Shown piece by piece: positions 20,401 to 29,938 of a DNA stretch of 64,000 nucleotides. This stretch comes from Leishmania martiniquensis. Its lineage: Eukaryota; Euglenozoa; Kinetoplastea; Trypanosomatida; Trypanosomatidae. Every line of letters starts with the position of its first letter. Within the stretch, counting starts at the first letter, position 1. The translations under genes and the position numbers were made by a program. The stretch covers positions 1,281,501 through 1,345,500 of the forward strand of contig NC_090171.1 in the NCBI RefSeq assembly GCF_017916325.1. Reading direction: 5' to 3'. The notes beneath the pieces are model-generated. The model was not told the DNA's origin, did no database searches, and saw nothing but the letters and a program-made list of their open reading frames with translations.

Positions 20401-21643
20401 TCAGATTTGCTTGGGGCATCGATCTCAGCCCGTAGTACGCGCCCGATGCTTCACTGTTCATCTGTGCCAAGGAGTACAAGAGCACCATACGACCGCCAAC
20501 GTTGCACGACTTGCTGTACCCTCCAAGAACGATCTCACCACCGATGGTGTAGAAGCGCTGCTCGAACAGCGCGTCGAAATAGTTCTTCTGCGTTGTCGAA
20601 GTCGCCCAGAGGGTGTTCAGCTGCAGCGTCGCGACGGTTGCTCGGGCCGTGACCCAGCCCGCCACCGCTTCGATGCCCTCTACGCTGTTGGGATCCAGGG
20701 CGGGGGTGATGCTGCCGTAGTCTTTTTCGAACTGGCGCATTGACGTTCCAAAGTTGGGGTCTTGAGGGTGCGGGTTCGTGGAGGACACAATCACATTGTC
20801 CGCAGGTAGGGAGGGCGATGCCGCAGCAAGGTATTGGGTCGTGGCGGTACGGATGAGCCATGAAGGCATTAGAATTTTGCTTTTACTCAAGCTCGCAATC
20901 AGCTGCGCGAACATGGCGTTGGTGTCGCTCCCGGCTGGAGGGAAAAAGAATATGGCGGAGGCGCCTGCCGAAAAGCTGCTCACAAACTTTTCAAACTTCG
21001 CGGCACTGTAGGTCTGGGACGCATCATATAGGGTCACCGTGCCGGCGTAGCCCAGTTCGAGGATGCGCCTCCGAAACTCTTTGTACACGGCTGCACCGGC
21101 ACTGGTTCCACCGGTAGCCGTGCTCGCGTACACGAAGCCGATTTTTGAAGGGGCCCCGCTGGCCATTACATGTGACAGCAGCCCCAGCATCTCCGTCGCG
21201 GGATCTGGGTTTGTGAAGTACACATGCTTGGACATACTCCTTGTGTCCAGTACACCTTCAGATATGGATGTGACGAGGGTGCAGCTGCTGGAAGACGATG
21301 CTGCCACGACGTCGCTGAGAAGCGTGTCAGAGAGCATGGACATGTACACATTCAGTTCACTGCCCGTACCGTCCGTGGGCGCCCAGACTGAAGGTTGGGT
21401 CAAGCTCTCTTGCGTGCAGGTCATCGAGGTCTTTTGGGCCGTAGCGTCTGCGGCTTTCAGCGCGGCACTCGATCCGCCAGTCGTCTGTAGAAGAACGCAT
21501 CCGATGCCAAATGAACAGCACTGACGATTCCCATGAACGGAGACGGCCCAACTGAGGACGAGCAGGAGAAGGGACAGAAGCATAGCGGGTGGACGCGCGC
21601 TGTCGCTGATGCTGCGACGCATTGACTGTGGTGGCTGCCACAT
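17426..21643 (-). CDS. Receptor-type adenylate cyclase
   Basis: The protein has 1405 residues from the ATG at 21641-21643, chosen because it precedes a hydrophobic signal/anchor (residues ~20-38) and follows a strong splice-acceptor tract. The frame is open upstream to 21994 but there encodes a low-complexity leader. Residues ~40-825 are the extracellular receptor part with periplasmic-binding-protein-like halves (NPDPATEMLGLLSHVMAS, KIGFVYASTATGGTSAG). A transmembrane helix follows at ~828-855. The class III cyclase domain occupies ~870-1075, with LIFTDIESS and KTIGDSFM carrying the two metal-binding aspartates. A ~330-residue C-terminal region without a named domain ends the protein. It makes cAMP at the plasma or flagellar membrane. 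This architecture is specific to trypanosomatids. Confidence 0.95.
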   Translation of the reverse strand: MWQPPQSMRRSISDSARPPAMLLSLLLLVLSWAVSVHGNRQCCSFGIGCVLLQTTGGSSAALKAADATAQKTSMTCTQESLTQPSVWAPTDGTGSELNVYMSMLSDTLLSDVVAASSSSSCTLVTSISEGVLDTRSMSKHVYFTNPDPATEMLGLLSHVMASGAPSKIGFVYASTATGGTSAGAAVYKEFRRRILELGYAGTVTLYDASQTYSAAKFEKFVSSFSAGASAIFFFPPAGSDTNAMFAQLIASLSKSKILMPSWLIRTATTQYLAAASPSLPADNVIVSSTNPHPQDPNFGTSMRQFEKDYGSITPALDPNSVEGIEAVAGWVTARATVATLQLNTLWATSTTQKNYFDALFEQRFYTIGGEIVLGGYSKSCNVGGRMVLLYSLAQMNSEASGAYYGLRSMPQANLMLKPWECHAADVALSIGKMVLAGYVSYHGLGESFTYITTQMQNTVPRAMHSAAFTSVTMGPLEVETSASWGAALDSALAIAVYGATPAGTESAQVSQVLVDPIFMRPTLYQNLSNVVYLTATNEQQLGAMSGWVVQSAAAMDVHVVLRIPSDAATEMQDTLKRITAHAGVTIASVKRLDADVALLSSDLAASGLVVLIGVIPGDIATLKKHLEDNSEARVLLLFDELTQFYGAVRAQFTSQATSFGERLLFITNLPPWAPKASQASQLSASFIDLMLGPDFYAPASMRGYLAVRVLSSLTDNLKVPTSGGLLDALYMQPTLQVDDLTLGPFQRTGCAYSVEDKQVKCTGVVNGGASEIHLWSYSGMITKDGEPIAGPYLVDLFGHLQTATGEESSSDTTMETAPEEGNERRMQNIIIVVAAFCFSAAAVAVAVAVIVCVYCSGDSRDNSNAPKDERQPLTLIFTDIESSTALWSTAPQAMAFAVALHHKLARQLIIKYKCYEVKTIGDSFMIACKEPFVAMQLARDLELALYQADWGSAAIDEAYALLGKPRSDTALDDCKTSPWNGLRVRAGIHRGLAEVRFDEVTKGYDYYGNTVNIAARTESISCGGQVICTSSVVEALTEEEQKSIQLLALGAHQLRGVAEPIEMYEMCTVPGRVFPSKASGVSANPLAPIAAGTGTGSVPSSGEDRPMCLEKEEVSTTEPECLKPVVEVLDVYFSAYTSEQKIKCLLKACKFLSLSNPPRCRFTSKEAYAQSLMIMVATRTSAVIDFRHRMQERSMIASAPATESKDEAREMKRKRDAAVESPAAVKMRRRCSISNSVSGEKPDDQESSENAMVLVIGKSDLLALQSSSGLCCDEKSAGEDRAMTALFLNGAPSVSGDEVSPCFQEGNGLLFRVIDKKAKQWAFYNDTTNIDMHVHFSVGRNSAVEWGPSLAGRVTQEACTGWYEGELLVPPLGTQVLLTGDVSGYRMRYSTTLFSEREQRQLEFP

Positions 21644-22468
21644 GCGCAGGCGGGGAGGGACGAAAGAGGAAGGGAGAAAAAATAAGGGAGTAGGAGCCCT
21701 CGACGGGCTGAGAGAACAAATAGGGCAGCACGAAAAGCAAAAAAAAGCAAAAAAAAAAGACTTCCAGAGGAGAGAGCGATGCGTTTTTAAAGGGTGTCCA
21801 AAATCAGTGGTACGTGTGAGGAGGCACGCTTGTGCTTTGCAACTGTGCCCGCGCCGCACAGACACCGGTAGGGAGTAGAGGTAGGCGAAGCGTGAAGAAG
21901 ACTTCTCCGTTCGTCTGCACACGTGATGTGGAGGAGGATAGGGTGACCAAAATGAAGAGGTGTATGAAGGCGAACCGCGAGAGAGAGCGACCACAGGCGG
22001 AGCGGAGCGTGTGCCGGCGCGGATGGGGTGGGGCGGGGTGGTGCCGAAAGCCTGAGGTTACAGAAAGGGAGGAGATAGGGAGAGGATTATGACGGCAGAC
22101 GTCAGTCACTGGCTCGAGCACATGGGCATGCGTTGGTAGCCCCGCATGACAGGCGCTCTGCGCCCAATCTCTGCCCGATTCAACACTTCGGGTGGCCAAG
22201 GAGGAGCGCTACCAGAATGCTCAGACGCAGATTCCATTAAGTATGCTAGCGTTCGAGGTCGATCTCTGCGGGTTGGACGGCACGCCACGCTTGTGGCTTT
22301 GCTCAGTGAGCGAGATCCGGCAGGGGGTGGGCCCACCGAAGGGGGGAGTGAGGGTGAGGTCTGCTCTCCCTAAAGGAGACACCCACGAGAGAGAGACAAC
22401 GAGACAGAGGCAGTTGCACTTCGAAAAAAAACGTGGGGTGTCGTTGATTTGCCCTTTCTTGTTCCCGC
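21644..22468. other. Intergenic region upstream of the adenylate cyclase gene
   Basis: It holds the cyclase 5' UTR, with long T-rich tracts on the minus strand (A runs at 21738-21760), and the 3' UTR of the small hypothetical gene. No other gene seen. Confidence 0.6.
21708..21709 (-). promoter_or_regulatory. Predicted spliced-leader acceptor (AG) for the adenylate cyclase gene
   Basis: On the minus strand two long T runs (opposite 21738-21760) and a TTTGTTCTCTCAG sequence end in this AG. It gives a 5' UTR of 64 bases before the chosen ATG at 21643, which supports that start over the longer open frame. Prediction from pattern only. Confidence 0.55.
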
Positions 22469-22804
22469 TCATTTATTGGCGTCAGAGCAGCCTATATCGT
22501 CAGCAATGCGAAGCAGCAAGCGATTGTACCAGTTCTCGAGAGTTTCCTTGTCCACATCGCCGGGCCTATGCTGCGCTGCTGAGTTTGCCAACGACGTTGC
22601 AGTGGCGCTGGCGCGCGAGCTATTGGCATGAGGAGGAAAGCATTCCAGCACAAGGTTCAGGTTTGGATCACTTCTTGGCAGAGTCTTAACACACCACACC
22701 GAGCTGTTCGATGAGGCTGCTTTAGCCGTAGACGCTGCTAACTGTGCGTAGTGATGCTGCACCCACGCACATGTATCGTAGTACCGCTGTGGAACCTCGT
22801 CCAT
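22469..22804 (-). CDS. Small hypothetical protein
   Basis: The frame gives 111 residues from the ATG at 22802-22804; upstream codons to 22849 start only with a non-ATG. The protein begins MDEVPQRYYDTCAWVQHHYA, has a Ser/Ala-rich middle, and ends with a helix-like segment DKETLENWYNRLLLRIADDIG. Composition is balanced, with both charged and aromatic residues, unlike the low-complexity frames of the surrounding UTRs. I recognise no family. It could be a small subunit of a larger complex. Confidence 0.5.
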   Translation of the reverse strand: MDEVPQRYYDTCAWVQHHYAQLAASTAKAASSNSSVWCVKTLPRSDPNLNLVLECFPPHANSSRASATATSLANSAAQHRPGDVDKETLENWYNRLLLRIADDIGCSDANK

Positions 22805-24039
22805 TGCAAAGGCAGGGGATATGACTAGGCGGAGTGCACGCACGCGCACGCGACCGTTTCAACGCCGTAGGGCGAAAGTTGTGCAGCTTACCACATGCGC
22901 TCACGTTCTTAGCGGCCAGAGATGCTTCGCAAAAAAAAAGGTGGATGCACGCACAGTCGACACAGCACCGCTTTTATTTCGCTTCTCTTACGTCTCACGT
23001 GATGACAAGTCGCCTAACGCTGCTGCTCCACACGCTTGCGCAGTTTAGACGTGCCCAAGGAGGAGCTATGGAATCTGGTTGAAGAGGAGTTGGCAACCGG
23101 CTTGAGGAGTGCTATGAGAATCAGTGGAGGTGGAGGCAATGAGAAACGACAAGGGGAAAACAAGCTGGCTGTTCTGGCGGCTGAGGTGTTGCAGGTCGAT
23201 CGTGCAGGTTGCAAAGACTTGCGCAGAATTGGGACGAGCGAGGGTGGCGACAGTACGTGGAGAGGCAAGGGAACATGTTCAGTTCGAGCAGCCTCCCTCA
23301 GCCGAATGAGATAGTCGAGGTGGGCGCCCTGAGCTTGCGGCCGTTCACCTCCATCACCAAGTAAAAACGCCCCCCCCCTACAGAGCTGGTCCTTTGAGTG
23401 CGTGTGTGTGTGGGGGGGGGTTGGCGCTACACACATGTGCATATATATATGTGTGTGTGTAAAGGGAGGAATATACCTGCTCATACACGTTCTGTTACGT
23501 CTGCGACTCCTGACAGTTGCGTTCGAGCGTGTGCTCTGAAGAGCGCAACAGGGGCACGGCTACGCTGCAGGGAGTACCCCCCTCCCGAAAAAAAAAGGAG
23601 GTAAGCTCGCGAAGTGAGAGATTTAGAGGCACGGCACTTCGACACACTACTCGAGACAAACGTGCACACTCGCACAAATACCCATAGTGCAACGAACAAC
23701 AGACATGTGAACAGGAGAGCAATCACTTCCCCCAGGCGATTAGGAGACGAGGTAAAGGGTGTTGATGGTGGCCACCATAAGGACGTCAACTGGTAGCTAG
23801 CGGCAAGCGCACTTCGATCTAAGCATACGTGGACACACCTTTTCCTCCCCTTCCCCTCTCTGCTGTCTCACGCACGCAGCTTCTGCTTCTTGTGCTGCTG
23901 CAGAGATTTCGACTCACTGGAAGCAAGCCCATACACACGTGCGCGATGGTGCATACAGGGCACACACACACACACACACAATCACGCACACAGAGCAAAC
24001 GAAACAGCGCAACAAGAAGCAGCCGCGCGCGCCATGCCC
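22805..24039. other. Intergenic region downstream of the zinc-knuckle/NYN gene
   Basis: It contains the 3' UTR of the zinc-knuckle/NYN gene and the 5' UTR of the small hypothetical. Compound TG/TA repeats lie at about 23399-23412 and 23436-23462, a C9 run near 23371 and a CA run at 23961-23982. No gene seen. Confidence 0.6.
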
Positions 24040-25761
24040 CTAGTGGGTAGACAGGAATACTTTGGAAGTGGGGAATGCAATTGTGCGTCCGTCCTCCGTG
24101 TGCGAGGGACGGTCCAGCAGCAGACGCGGCAAGAAGTCTGTGAGGTCCTGCTGCTGCCCGTACATCTTCGCTATGGAGTCTGAGGTGCCGCAGACGCGGA
24201 CGGGATTGGAGTCTGCATGAAGGGGAGAGGAGCGGCGGAGGGTGTTGCAGTACTGCACTGCCGGGTAGACGTCGGCGTCGCCACAGAGCAGCACGACCTG
24301 CTGGAATTGGCGGCGATCCTGGAAGAGTTCTATCATGCACGTGGCGGTGGCAACGTCCACGCCAGTCTGAACCCACACATGGCCGGGCCCATCCTCCGTA
24401 AATCCGCGCTGTCGCTTCATGCCACCCACGAGCTTCGCAACCACGTTCGGTAGGGAGCGGCCGCTGTTCATCTCGTCCGTCAAGTAGCGCTTCCGCATCG
24501 CGGCCTCGCGGAACGCCTTTTCGCGCTGCGCCAGCGGCATCGACGTCTCCACGAACTCTGTAAAGGCGGAGGTGTCCGTGTCAAACCAGAAGGCAAAGGG
24601 CTCGCGCTGGAAGATGTCGCCAATGTAGTCGATGGTGTGGAGTAGGGCGCTGGCGACGCACCGGTAGTAGGCAGGATCACTGCGGTTTCGACGAAGCGCG
24701 ATGCAACGCTCGAAGTAGGACCCGTCCACGACGATGGCCACTCTCCCCTCCCTCTTCGGCGTGTCCAGAGGAATGTAAGGGGGCACCACAGGCACACCCA
24801 ACCCAGCCGCACGAGGATCAGCCTCGCTGCCGTGAGTGCTCGCCTCGTCGTCCGAATGGCGCGGCGTAGGTGAGTTGTTTGACCGGCCGGCCGAGCCAGA
24901 ATTGCGCTCGCCTGGAAGGGAAGCAGATCGTTCCTCGTAGACGCGGTCGTACGTCACCGGCGCCGTGTACGGCAGGCGGCAGTGGACTGTCTCATGATTG
25001 CGGCCGCAGTTGTCGCAGTGCACGTTGTCGCACACGCCCGCGGTGTGGCCCTTCATGTGGCAAAGGTTGCACACCACCTCAGGGCAATGCGCAACGAGAT
25101 GACCTGGGCGGTGACACATCCGGCACAGCTGACCCTGCGGGCAGTGGGCAGCCTCGTGACCCGGCTCGTTGCACTGGTAGCACACGCGCCCTTTAGAGCG
25201 CATGGGGCACTCCGATGAGCGGTGCCCCGAGTGCGAGCAGTGAAAGCAGTGCGGCTTGCTGTGGCATATTTGGGAGCTATGGCCAAAAATGCCGCAGTTG
25301 TAGCAGCGCGTCTTGGGGCAGGTCGTCATCATGTGGCCAAGCTGGTGACACTGGTAGCACTCCAGAGCCTGGTAGCGCACAGGGCAATTGGCCTGGATGT
25401 GGCGTGATGAGCCGCAATGTCGGCAGACGGACCAGCGGTACTCCTCGTCGCGGCCGACGTCACCTTGCGGAGCGTCCTCGGCGGAGCGCACCCGCTTGGA
25501 CGCGTCTTGGGGACAGTCGCGCCGGAAGTGACCGAGACGCTTACACAAGTTACACTGAATCGTGGGGCAGTTGCGGCGGAGGTGGCCGCGCCTGTTGCAG
25601 TTGTCACAAACGACCGTGCTAGCGCCCGAGGTGAAAGATGTGCCTTGGGAGTTGGTGCCACCAGCCAACTGGGCCGCAGGCTGTGTACCGATGGGCGACT
25701 CCTCAACCGGAAGCAGAGCCGCCGGTGGAGCGGGCGCCGTGGGTGACAATGGAGTGGACAT
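24040..25761 (-). CDS. Zinc-knuckle (CCHC) array fused to a NYN/PIN-like nuclease domain
   Basis: The protein has 573 residues from the ATG at 25759-25761; the frame is open to 25890 but the extra leader is Pro/Phe-rich and lies in a pyrimidine tract. Residues ~52-265 carry nine C-x2-C-x4-H-x4-C knuckles (e.g. CDNCNRRGHLRRNC, CYQCNEPGHEAAHC) plus a degenerate tenth with one residue fewer (CDNCGRNHETVHC). This resembles the HEXBP/UMSBP family that binds single-stranded nucleic acid. After a Ser/Arg-rich linker, residues ~335-500 look like a NYN (LabA-type) domain: VAIVVDGSYFERC, TGVDVATATCMIELF and LLCGDADVYPAV. Three of the usual acidic residues are kept; the one expected after GVDVA is Cys. 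It probably binds and may cleave RNA. Confidence 0.85.
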   Translation of the reverse strand: MSTPLSPTAPAPPAALLPVEESPIGTQPAAQLAGGTNSQGTSFTSGASTVVCDNCNRRGHLRRNCPTIQCNLCKRLGHFRRDCPQDASKRVRSAEDAPQGDVGRDEEYRWSVCRHCGSSRHIQANCPVRYQALECYQCHQLGHMMTTCPKTRCYNCGIFGHSSQICHSKPHCFHCSHSGHRSSECPMRSKGRVCYQCNEPGHEAAHCPQGQLCRMCHRPGHLVAHCPEVVCNLCHMKGHTAGVCDNVHCDNCGRNHETVHCRLPYTAPVTYDRVYEERSASLPGERNSGSAGRSNNSPTPRHSDDEASTHGSEADPRAAGLGVPVVPPYIPLDTPKREGRVAIVVDGSYFERCIALRRNRSDPAYYRCVASALLHTIDYIGDIFQREPFAFWFDTDTSAFTEFVETSMPLAQREKAFREAAMRKRYLTDEMNSGRSLPNVVAKLVGGMKRQRGFTEDGPGHVWVQTGVDVATATCMIELFQDRRQFQQVVLLCGDADVYPAVQYCNTLRRSSPLHADSNPVRVCGTSDSIAKMYGQQQDLTDFLPRLLLDRPSHTEDGRTIAFPTSKVFLSTH

Positions 25762-27094
25762 CGGCAAAGGAATGTGTTGGGGTGTGTGCGGGAGGGGGGA
25801 GGGGGGGAAGGGCAGAAAAAAAGGGCGGCTGCTCAGAAAGGCCGCACACGCAGAGGGAAGGAGGCAGCACAAACGGGCACACGAACGCAAGCAAACCCGC
25901 TCGATGAATTATGAGAAGAACCACACACACACACACACGTGCTCCAAAGTGGAGAAGCCCTCCCGCGGACGGACCGTTGGCAATGACAATACCGAGGCGC
26001 GACGGGGACAGAGAACCGGCGAAGAGGAGACGGAGAGAAGAGCTCAGGACTGAGGGAGGTTGAGGTTGAGAAGAGAGATGGCGGTGGCGGGTGGGTGGTG
26101 AGTGGGCACTCGCGACAAAAAAAGGAAAGGAGTGCGAAGTTCCCTCTCGCGCTGTCTTTTGGATGCCCTCTGTGCACTGCGCAGGAGTGAGAGGACCGAC
26201 CTCGAGCGGCCGGGTGTAAAAGTTGGGCGGGGATACGGAAGGAGAGGCACACACACACACACAGGGACAGACACGCAATCAGACACGCATACACGCGCCG
26301 AAAAGCGGGGGCAGGGCAAGAGGAGCGGGGCAGGTGCGTAGCGCGCGACGTTAGAGGAGGTACGCGATCAAATGCGCGCCGAAATGTCTCGAATGTGAAG
26401 AGACGTGCGGTTCCCGTGGGTGGGTGGTGGCTGTCGAGGGAAGCAAAACGGCTTTGTCGGTCGCGGAGAGCGGATGCCGACTTCACGCCAACGGCCTGCA
26501 CGTACGTGAGAGGAATAAAGAAGGACTGATACGCAGAGAGCGAATAAGAGAAAGCGGAGAGGCGGCGGCGGGGAGGGGAGCAACGGGAAGAGAGACGAGA
26601 GAGAGAAAGTGAAGGGAAGGACAGGAGGAGAGGAGGGAAAGCATGAGCAGAGCCTATTACCACGACAGCGCTGGCGGCGCCCACATGTGGGAATCGGGGG
26701 CTCCCTCCACCGAAGGGAGAGCTGGGTACACCGGCTAGCGCGCAGAAACTCGCGCGCCACTGCCGTGCGAGCGATGATTAGACCAGAGGCGACAGGGACG
26801 CGAAAGGCTCCGCCAGCGCTGACAGAGGCAACAGTGCTTTAGGTGATTTTGATTACTTTTCAGTTCTGATCGTGAGGCTCAAAGTTGTCGACAAGTGCGC
26901 GTGCGGGGACGAGAGAGAGGGGGTGGTGGGTGGTGGGAGGGACAGTGGGTGTGAGGCCCGCTACCTGCAGATGAGCGTGACAAACCTCTTGGCGGCGCCG
27001 TACACCTACATGAACACAGTTGCATGCATGCAACGCATGTGCCGCTCATCGCGCAGTCCCACATCGACAGCGGCGGTGGAGAGAGGGGGGCCGC
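25762..27094. other. Intergenic region between topoisomerase III and the zinc-knuckle/NYN gene
   Basis: It contains the TOP3 3' UTR and the NYN gene 5' UTR. Strong purine tracts at 25790-25862 and 26550-26645 (pyrimidine on the minus strand) and CA runs at 25922-25939 and 26249-26262 are present. A long minus-strand frame at 25833-26684 is pyrimidine-tract translation, not a gene. Confidence 0.6.
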
Positions 27095-29938
27095 TCAGTC
27101 GAGCCACTGAAAGAAGGAGCACTGCCGATTGGCACACGTGAGGAAGTGCTTGCCCCGCGAAGCTTCCTTGCGTGATACAAGCTGCTTCGCTGGGACGCCG
27201 CACCCACACACAGTGTCGACCCCACCAGTAGACATTTTCGCTGCTGCCGCCCCACCACCACGGCCACCACGCTGTCCCCCTCCGCGCCCATTGCAACGTG
27301 TGGAGGACGTTACAGAGGGCAGCGTGTACGCCCCTGACGTGGCGGAAGCGGCAGAGGCGGCGCTGCTCGGCACTGCAGGCGAGCTTGCATTGCCCGTTGG
27401 AATCCCCTTCACTGTTATGTAGTCCTTGATGCGTGCGTCACATCTAATGCAGATGGTGTCGAGCATGTTCAGCCCCGGCACCCCTTGGCGGCCGCTAAAG
27501 TCGAAGGTCAGGAGAACCGCGTTGCATGCGGGGCATCGCTGCGAGGGGCTCGGCTTCACTGAGGCCGCCGCCGGCAGCGAGACGCTCAGGCTGCACGAGG
27601 GATACCCCTTACACGATAAAAAGAATCCATTGGCCCCAGAGCGCAGCCGCAGCTCGTGCTGGCAGCACGCAATACACGTTGTGATGCCGATCGTCTCGAG
27701 CCCTTTGGCCAAGGGGCACTCGGCGGTGCACTGGAAGCAGCGGAACTCGGCTGCGGCTTCGATGTCGGGAAGGAGAGCGACTGTACCGGTCACACCGCCG
27801 CCACTCACGCTCCCTGCCCGCGGTGGGCTCCCGAAGCAGTGCGGGCACACGTGGTAGGACGTCTGCTTCTCGCGGTTCGTGACGCGCAGCGCAACGAACC
27901 CGCATAGAGAACAACTGAGCGGCGGGCTCACGGGCTCAAGCGTGTTGAGGCGGCCGTTGGGCACCCGATGCATCTTGTTGCAGGCTTGGCAACGAACGCT
28001 CCACACCTCACGATCACGCTCACCGACGCGCTCGACAAGGTCCGTCAGCTGGCCACATGTCCCGCATGGGATGAAGTTGGCCTTGACCACCGTGACGTGC
28101 ATGGCACGCGCGTCTGGCTCTGCTGCCGGGTGCAGATAACGCTTCAGCTCCTCGTAAAATGCGCTCGTGCTGGCCATGAGACGGCTGAAAATCTCTTCAT
28201 AGAGTTCCACCGCCGCCGCCACTACCTGCTCCTTCGTGGCAGTGCCGTTTGCAATGTCACCCATCGCCAGCTCCATCTGCGCCCGCAGCTGTGGCTGCAA
28301 GAGGCTGGCCAGCCCGAGGGACTCATAGGCGGAGGCCAAGGCAATCCCCAGTGTCGTCGGCACCAGCGACTGGCCTTCGCGCTTCACGTACTCGCGGTCA
28401 AGGACGGTCTTGATGTGCTGCGCAATGGTGGCGTCCGTCCCAATGCCGTTGCTGTCCATCAGCGAGATAAGATGCGTCTCCGTCAGGTGAGGCGGGGCTG
28501 AGGTGCAGCCCTGCTTCAGCTGCACGACTGTCGGCTTAAACGTGTCACCCACTTGGTAGTTCGGGATGCACGTGCTATTCCACCGCTCGTAGGGGAAGAT
28601 GTCCAGCCAGCCACGTTGCACTATCGTTGTCCCGCCAGTGGAGAACAACTCCCCGCCAAACTCTGCCGACACCCGCGTCGTCGCGGCCACCGCGTCGGGC
28701 GAGAGCGAGGCGAGGAAGTGACGCACAATGAGATTGTACAGTCTACCGCGCTCATCAGGTGTCGCGTTCCACGCCTTGGTTGGGTGAATCGGGGGGTGCG
28801 CCTTGTCGTCGTGACCGCCGCGGAGCGGCTGGCGCACGCGCGTGGCGACGTCCGCGAGCATGGCTGTGACGTACTCGGCCACGTCGGCGTTTGCGAGTTG
28901 CACACGAACCAGCTCTAGCAGCTCACCCTCTTTAAAACTATGGGAGTCTGTCTCCGTGCGCGGGTACGAGATGAGGCCTTCCTGATAGAGAGACTCGGCC
29001 AGCGTCATGCATCGTTCAGAGGGGATGCGGAGATGCGTTGCGGCCAGCTTCTGCATGACAACGGTGGCCAGCGGCACTGGCGGTCGTCGGTGGGTTGGAC
29101 GCTGCAGCACGTTGGTAATGCGGCCCTTGTGCTCCTCCGCCGCCGCTGCCTGCAGCATGTCCTCGTAGATCAAGGTGGCCGCCACCTGGTCGTACAGGGA
29201 GCCGCGACTGCTGTAGAACCTGGTGTCTCCATGCTGCACGTGAAGGGTGAAGAAGTCCTCCGGGACAAAGCCCTGCTGCTGCCAGTAGCGCCGCACCACA
29301 AAGCCGAGAGTGGGGAACTGACAAGGACCAAAGCTCAGCACCCCCGGCAGGTGCGCGAACAGATGGCGAAAGTTCACAGTCTGATAACGGGTAAAGGCGG
29401 CCCCAATACGCAGGTCCATCTCCTGCCGCGCTTCCACCGCGTCCGAGAGGCGCTTGTCTGGAAGCTTGAGGCTGTGAACCGCATTCAGCAAATCGCGTGC
29501 GGTGAGGGCAGAGAAGTGGGCTCGCTTCACCGACACCTGCGGCCGCTTACTTTGCACCACCTGCATCACCTCGAAGCAGATGTTCTCGCCCTCCCGGTCG
29601 CAGTCTAGCCACAGAATGAGCGCGTCAGCTCGAGTGGCGAGCGCTTCAAGATTCTTTTTCACAGGCTCGAGATCGGCTCGCACATACTTCGTAATCGGCG
29701 CTGAGAAGAGCCCCCGGAATGGGTAGGTGGACCACTTCTTGGTGTGTGGAGGGAACTGATCCTCCATGAGGTGGCCTGCCACCGACGTGACCAGCATCGT
29801 TTTACCCTCAAAGCTAAACTCGAAGACTGGGTTAAAGCGGGACTGCGATGGGATTGTGCGGTGGTGGCCACCCGAGAGGCTCAGCGCTATCTCTTTGGCC
29901 ACACTGGGCTTCTCGGCGACATTCAGCCATGTTGGCAT
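27095..29938 (-). CDS. TOP3: DNA topoisomerase III (type IA)
   Basis: The 947-residue protein starts at the ATG 29936-29938. The TOPRIM domain has EKPSVAKEIA near the start and the metal-binding DCDREGE (112-118). The catalytic tyrosine is Tyr325 in GLISYPRTETD. The gate domains run to ~600, followed by several four-cysteine zinc modules from ~630 (CGTCG...CQAC, CSLCG...CPHC, CFQCTAEC...CIAC, CPAC...CIRC). A GRF-type zinc finger ends the protein (CGCGVPAKQLVSRKEASRGK, then FLTC and CSFFQW). This is the eukaryotic TOP3-alpha layout. The enzyme decatenates single strands and, with a RecQ helicase and RMI1, dissolves recombination intermediates in the nucleus. Gly/Arg-rich sequence precedes the GRF finger. 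Confidence 0.95.
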   Translation of the reverse strand: MPTWLNVAEKPSVAKEIALSLSGGHHRTIPSQSRFNPVFEFSFEGKTMLVTSVAGHLMEDQFPPHTKKWSTYPFRGLFSAPITKYVRADLEPVKKNLEALATRADALILWLDCDREGENICFEVMQVVQSKRPQVSVKRAHFSALTARDLLNAVHSLKLPDKRLSDAVEARQEMDLRIGAAFTRYQTVNFRHLFAHLPGVLSFGPCQFPTLGFVVRRYWQQQGFVPEDFFTLHVQHGDTRFYSSRGSLYDQVAATLIYEDMLQAAAAEEHKGRITNVLQRPTHRRPPVPLATVVMQKLAATHLRIPSERCMTLAESLYQEGLISYPRTETDSHSFKEGELLELVRVQLANADVAEYVTAMLADVATRVRQPLRGGHDDKAHPPIHPTKAWNATPDERGRLYNLIVRHFLASLSPDAVAATTRVSAEFGGELFSTGGTTIVQRGWLDIFPYERWNSTCIPNYQVGDTFKPTVVQLKQGCTSAPPHLTETHLISLMDSNGIGTDATIAQHIKTVLDREYVKREGQSLVPTTLGIALASAYESLGLASLLQPQLRAQMELAMGDIANGTATKEQVVAAAVELYEEIFSRLMASTSAFYEELKRYLHPAAEPDARAMHVTVVKANFIPCGTCGQLTDLVERVGERDREVWSVRCQACNKMHRVPNGRLNTLEPVSPPLSCSLCGFVALRVTNREKQTSYHVCPHCFGSPPRAGSVSGGGVTGTVALLPDIEAAAEFRCFQCTAECPLAKGLETIGITTCIACCQHELRLRSGANGFFLSCKGYPSCSLSVSLPAAASVKPSPSQRCPACNAVLLTFDFSGRQGVPGLNMLDTICIRCDARIKDYITVKGIPTGNASSPAVPSSAASAASATSGAYTLPSVTSSTRCNGRGGGQRGGRGGGAAAAKMSTGGVDTVCGCGVPAKQLVSRKEASRGKHFLTCANRQCSFFQWLD

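Noticed and set aside
17426..21994. Longer adenylate cyclase start at 21994
   Set aside because: The extra 117 residues are low complexity and the predicted splice acceptor at 21708-21709 would remove this start from the mRNA.
24040..25761. Zinc-knuckle protein as a retrotransposon Gag fragment
   Set aside because: There is no reverse transcriptase or Gag core nearby, and the knuckle number and spacing match HEXBP-type cellular proteins.
25833..26684. 283-codon minus-strand frame upstream of the zinc-knuckle/NYN gene
   Set aside because: The translation is mostly Ser/Pro/Leu/Phe from polypyrimidine tracts, as expected of a 5' UTR.
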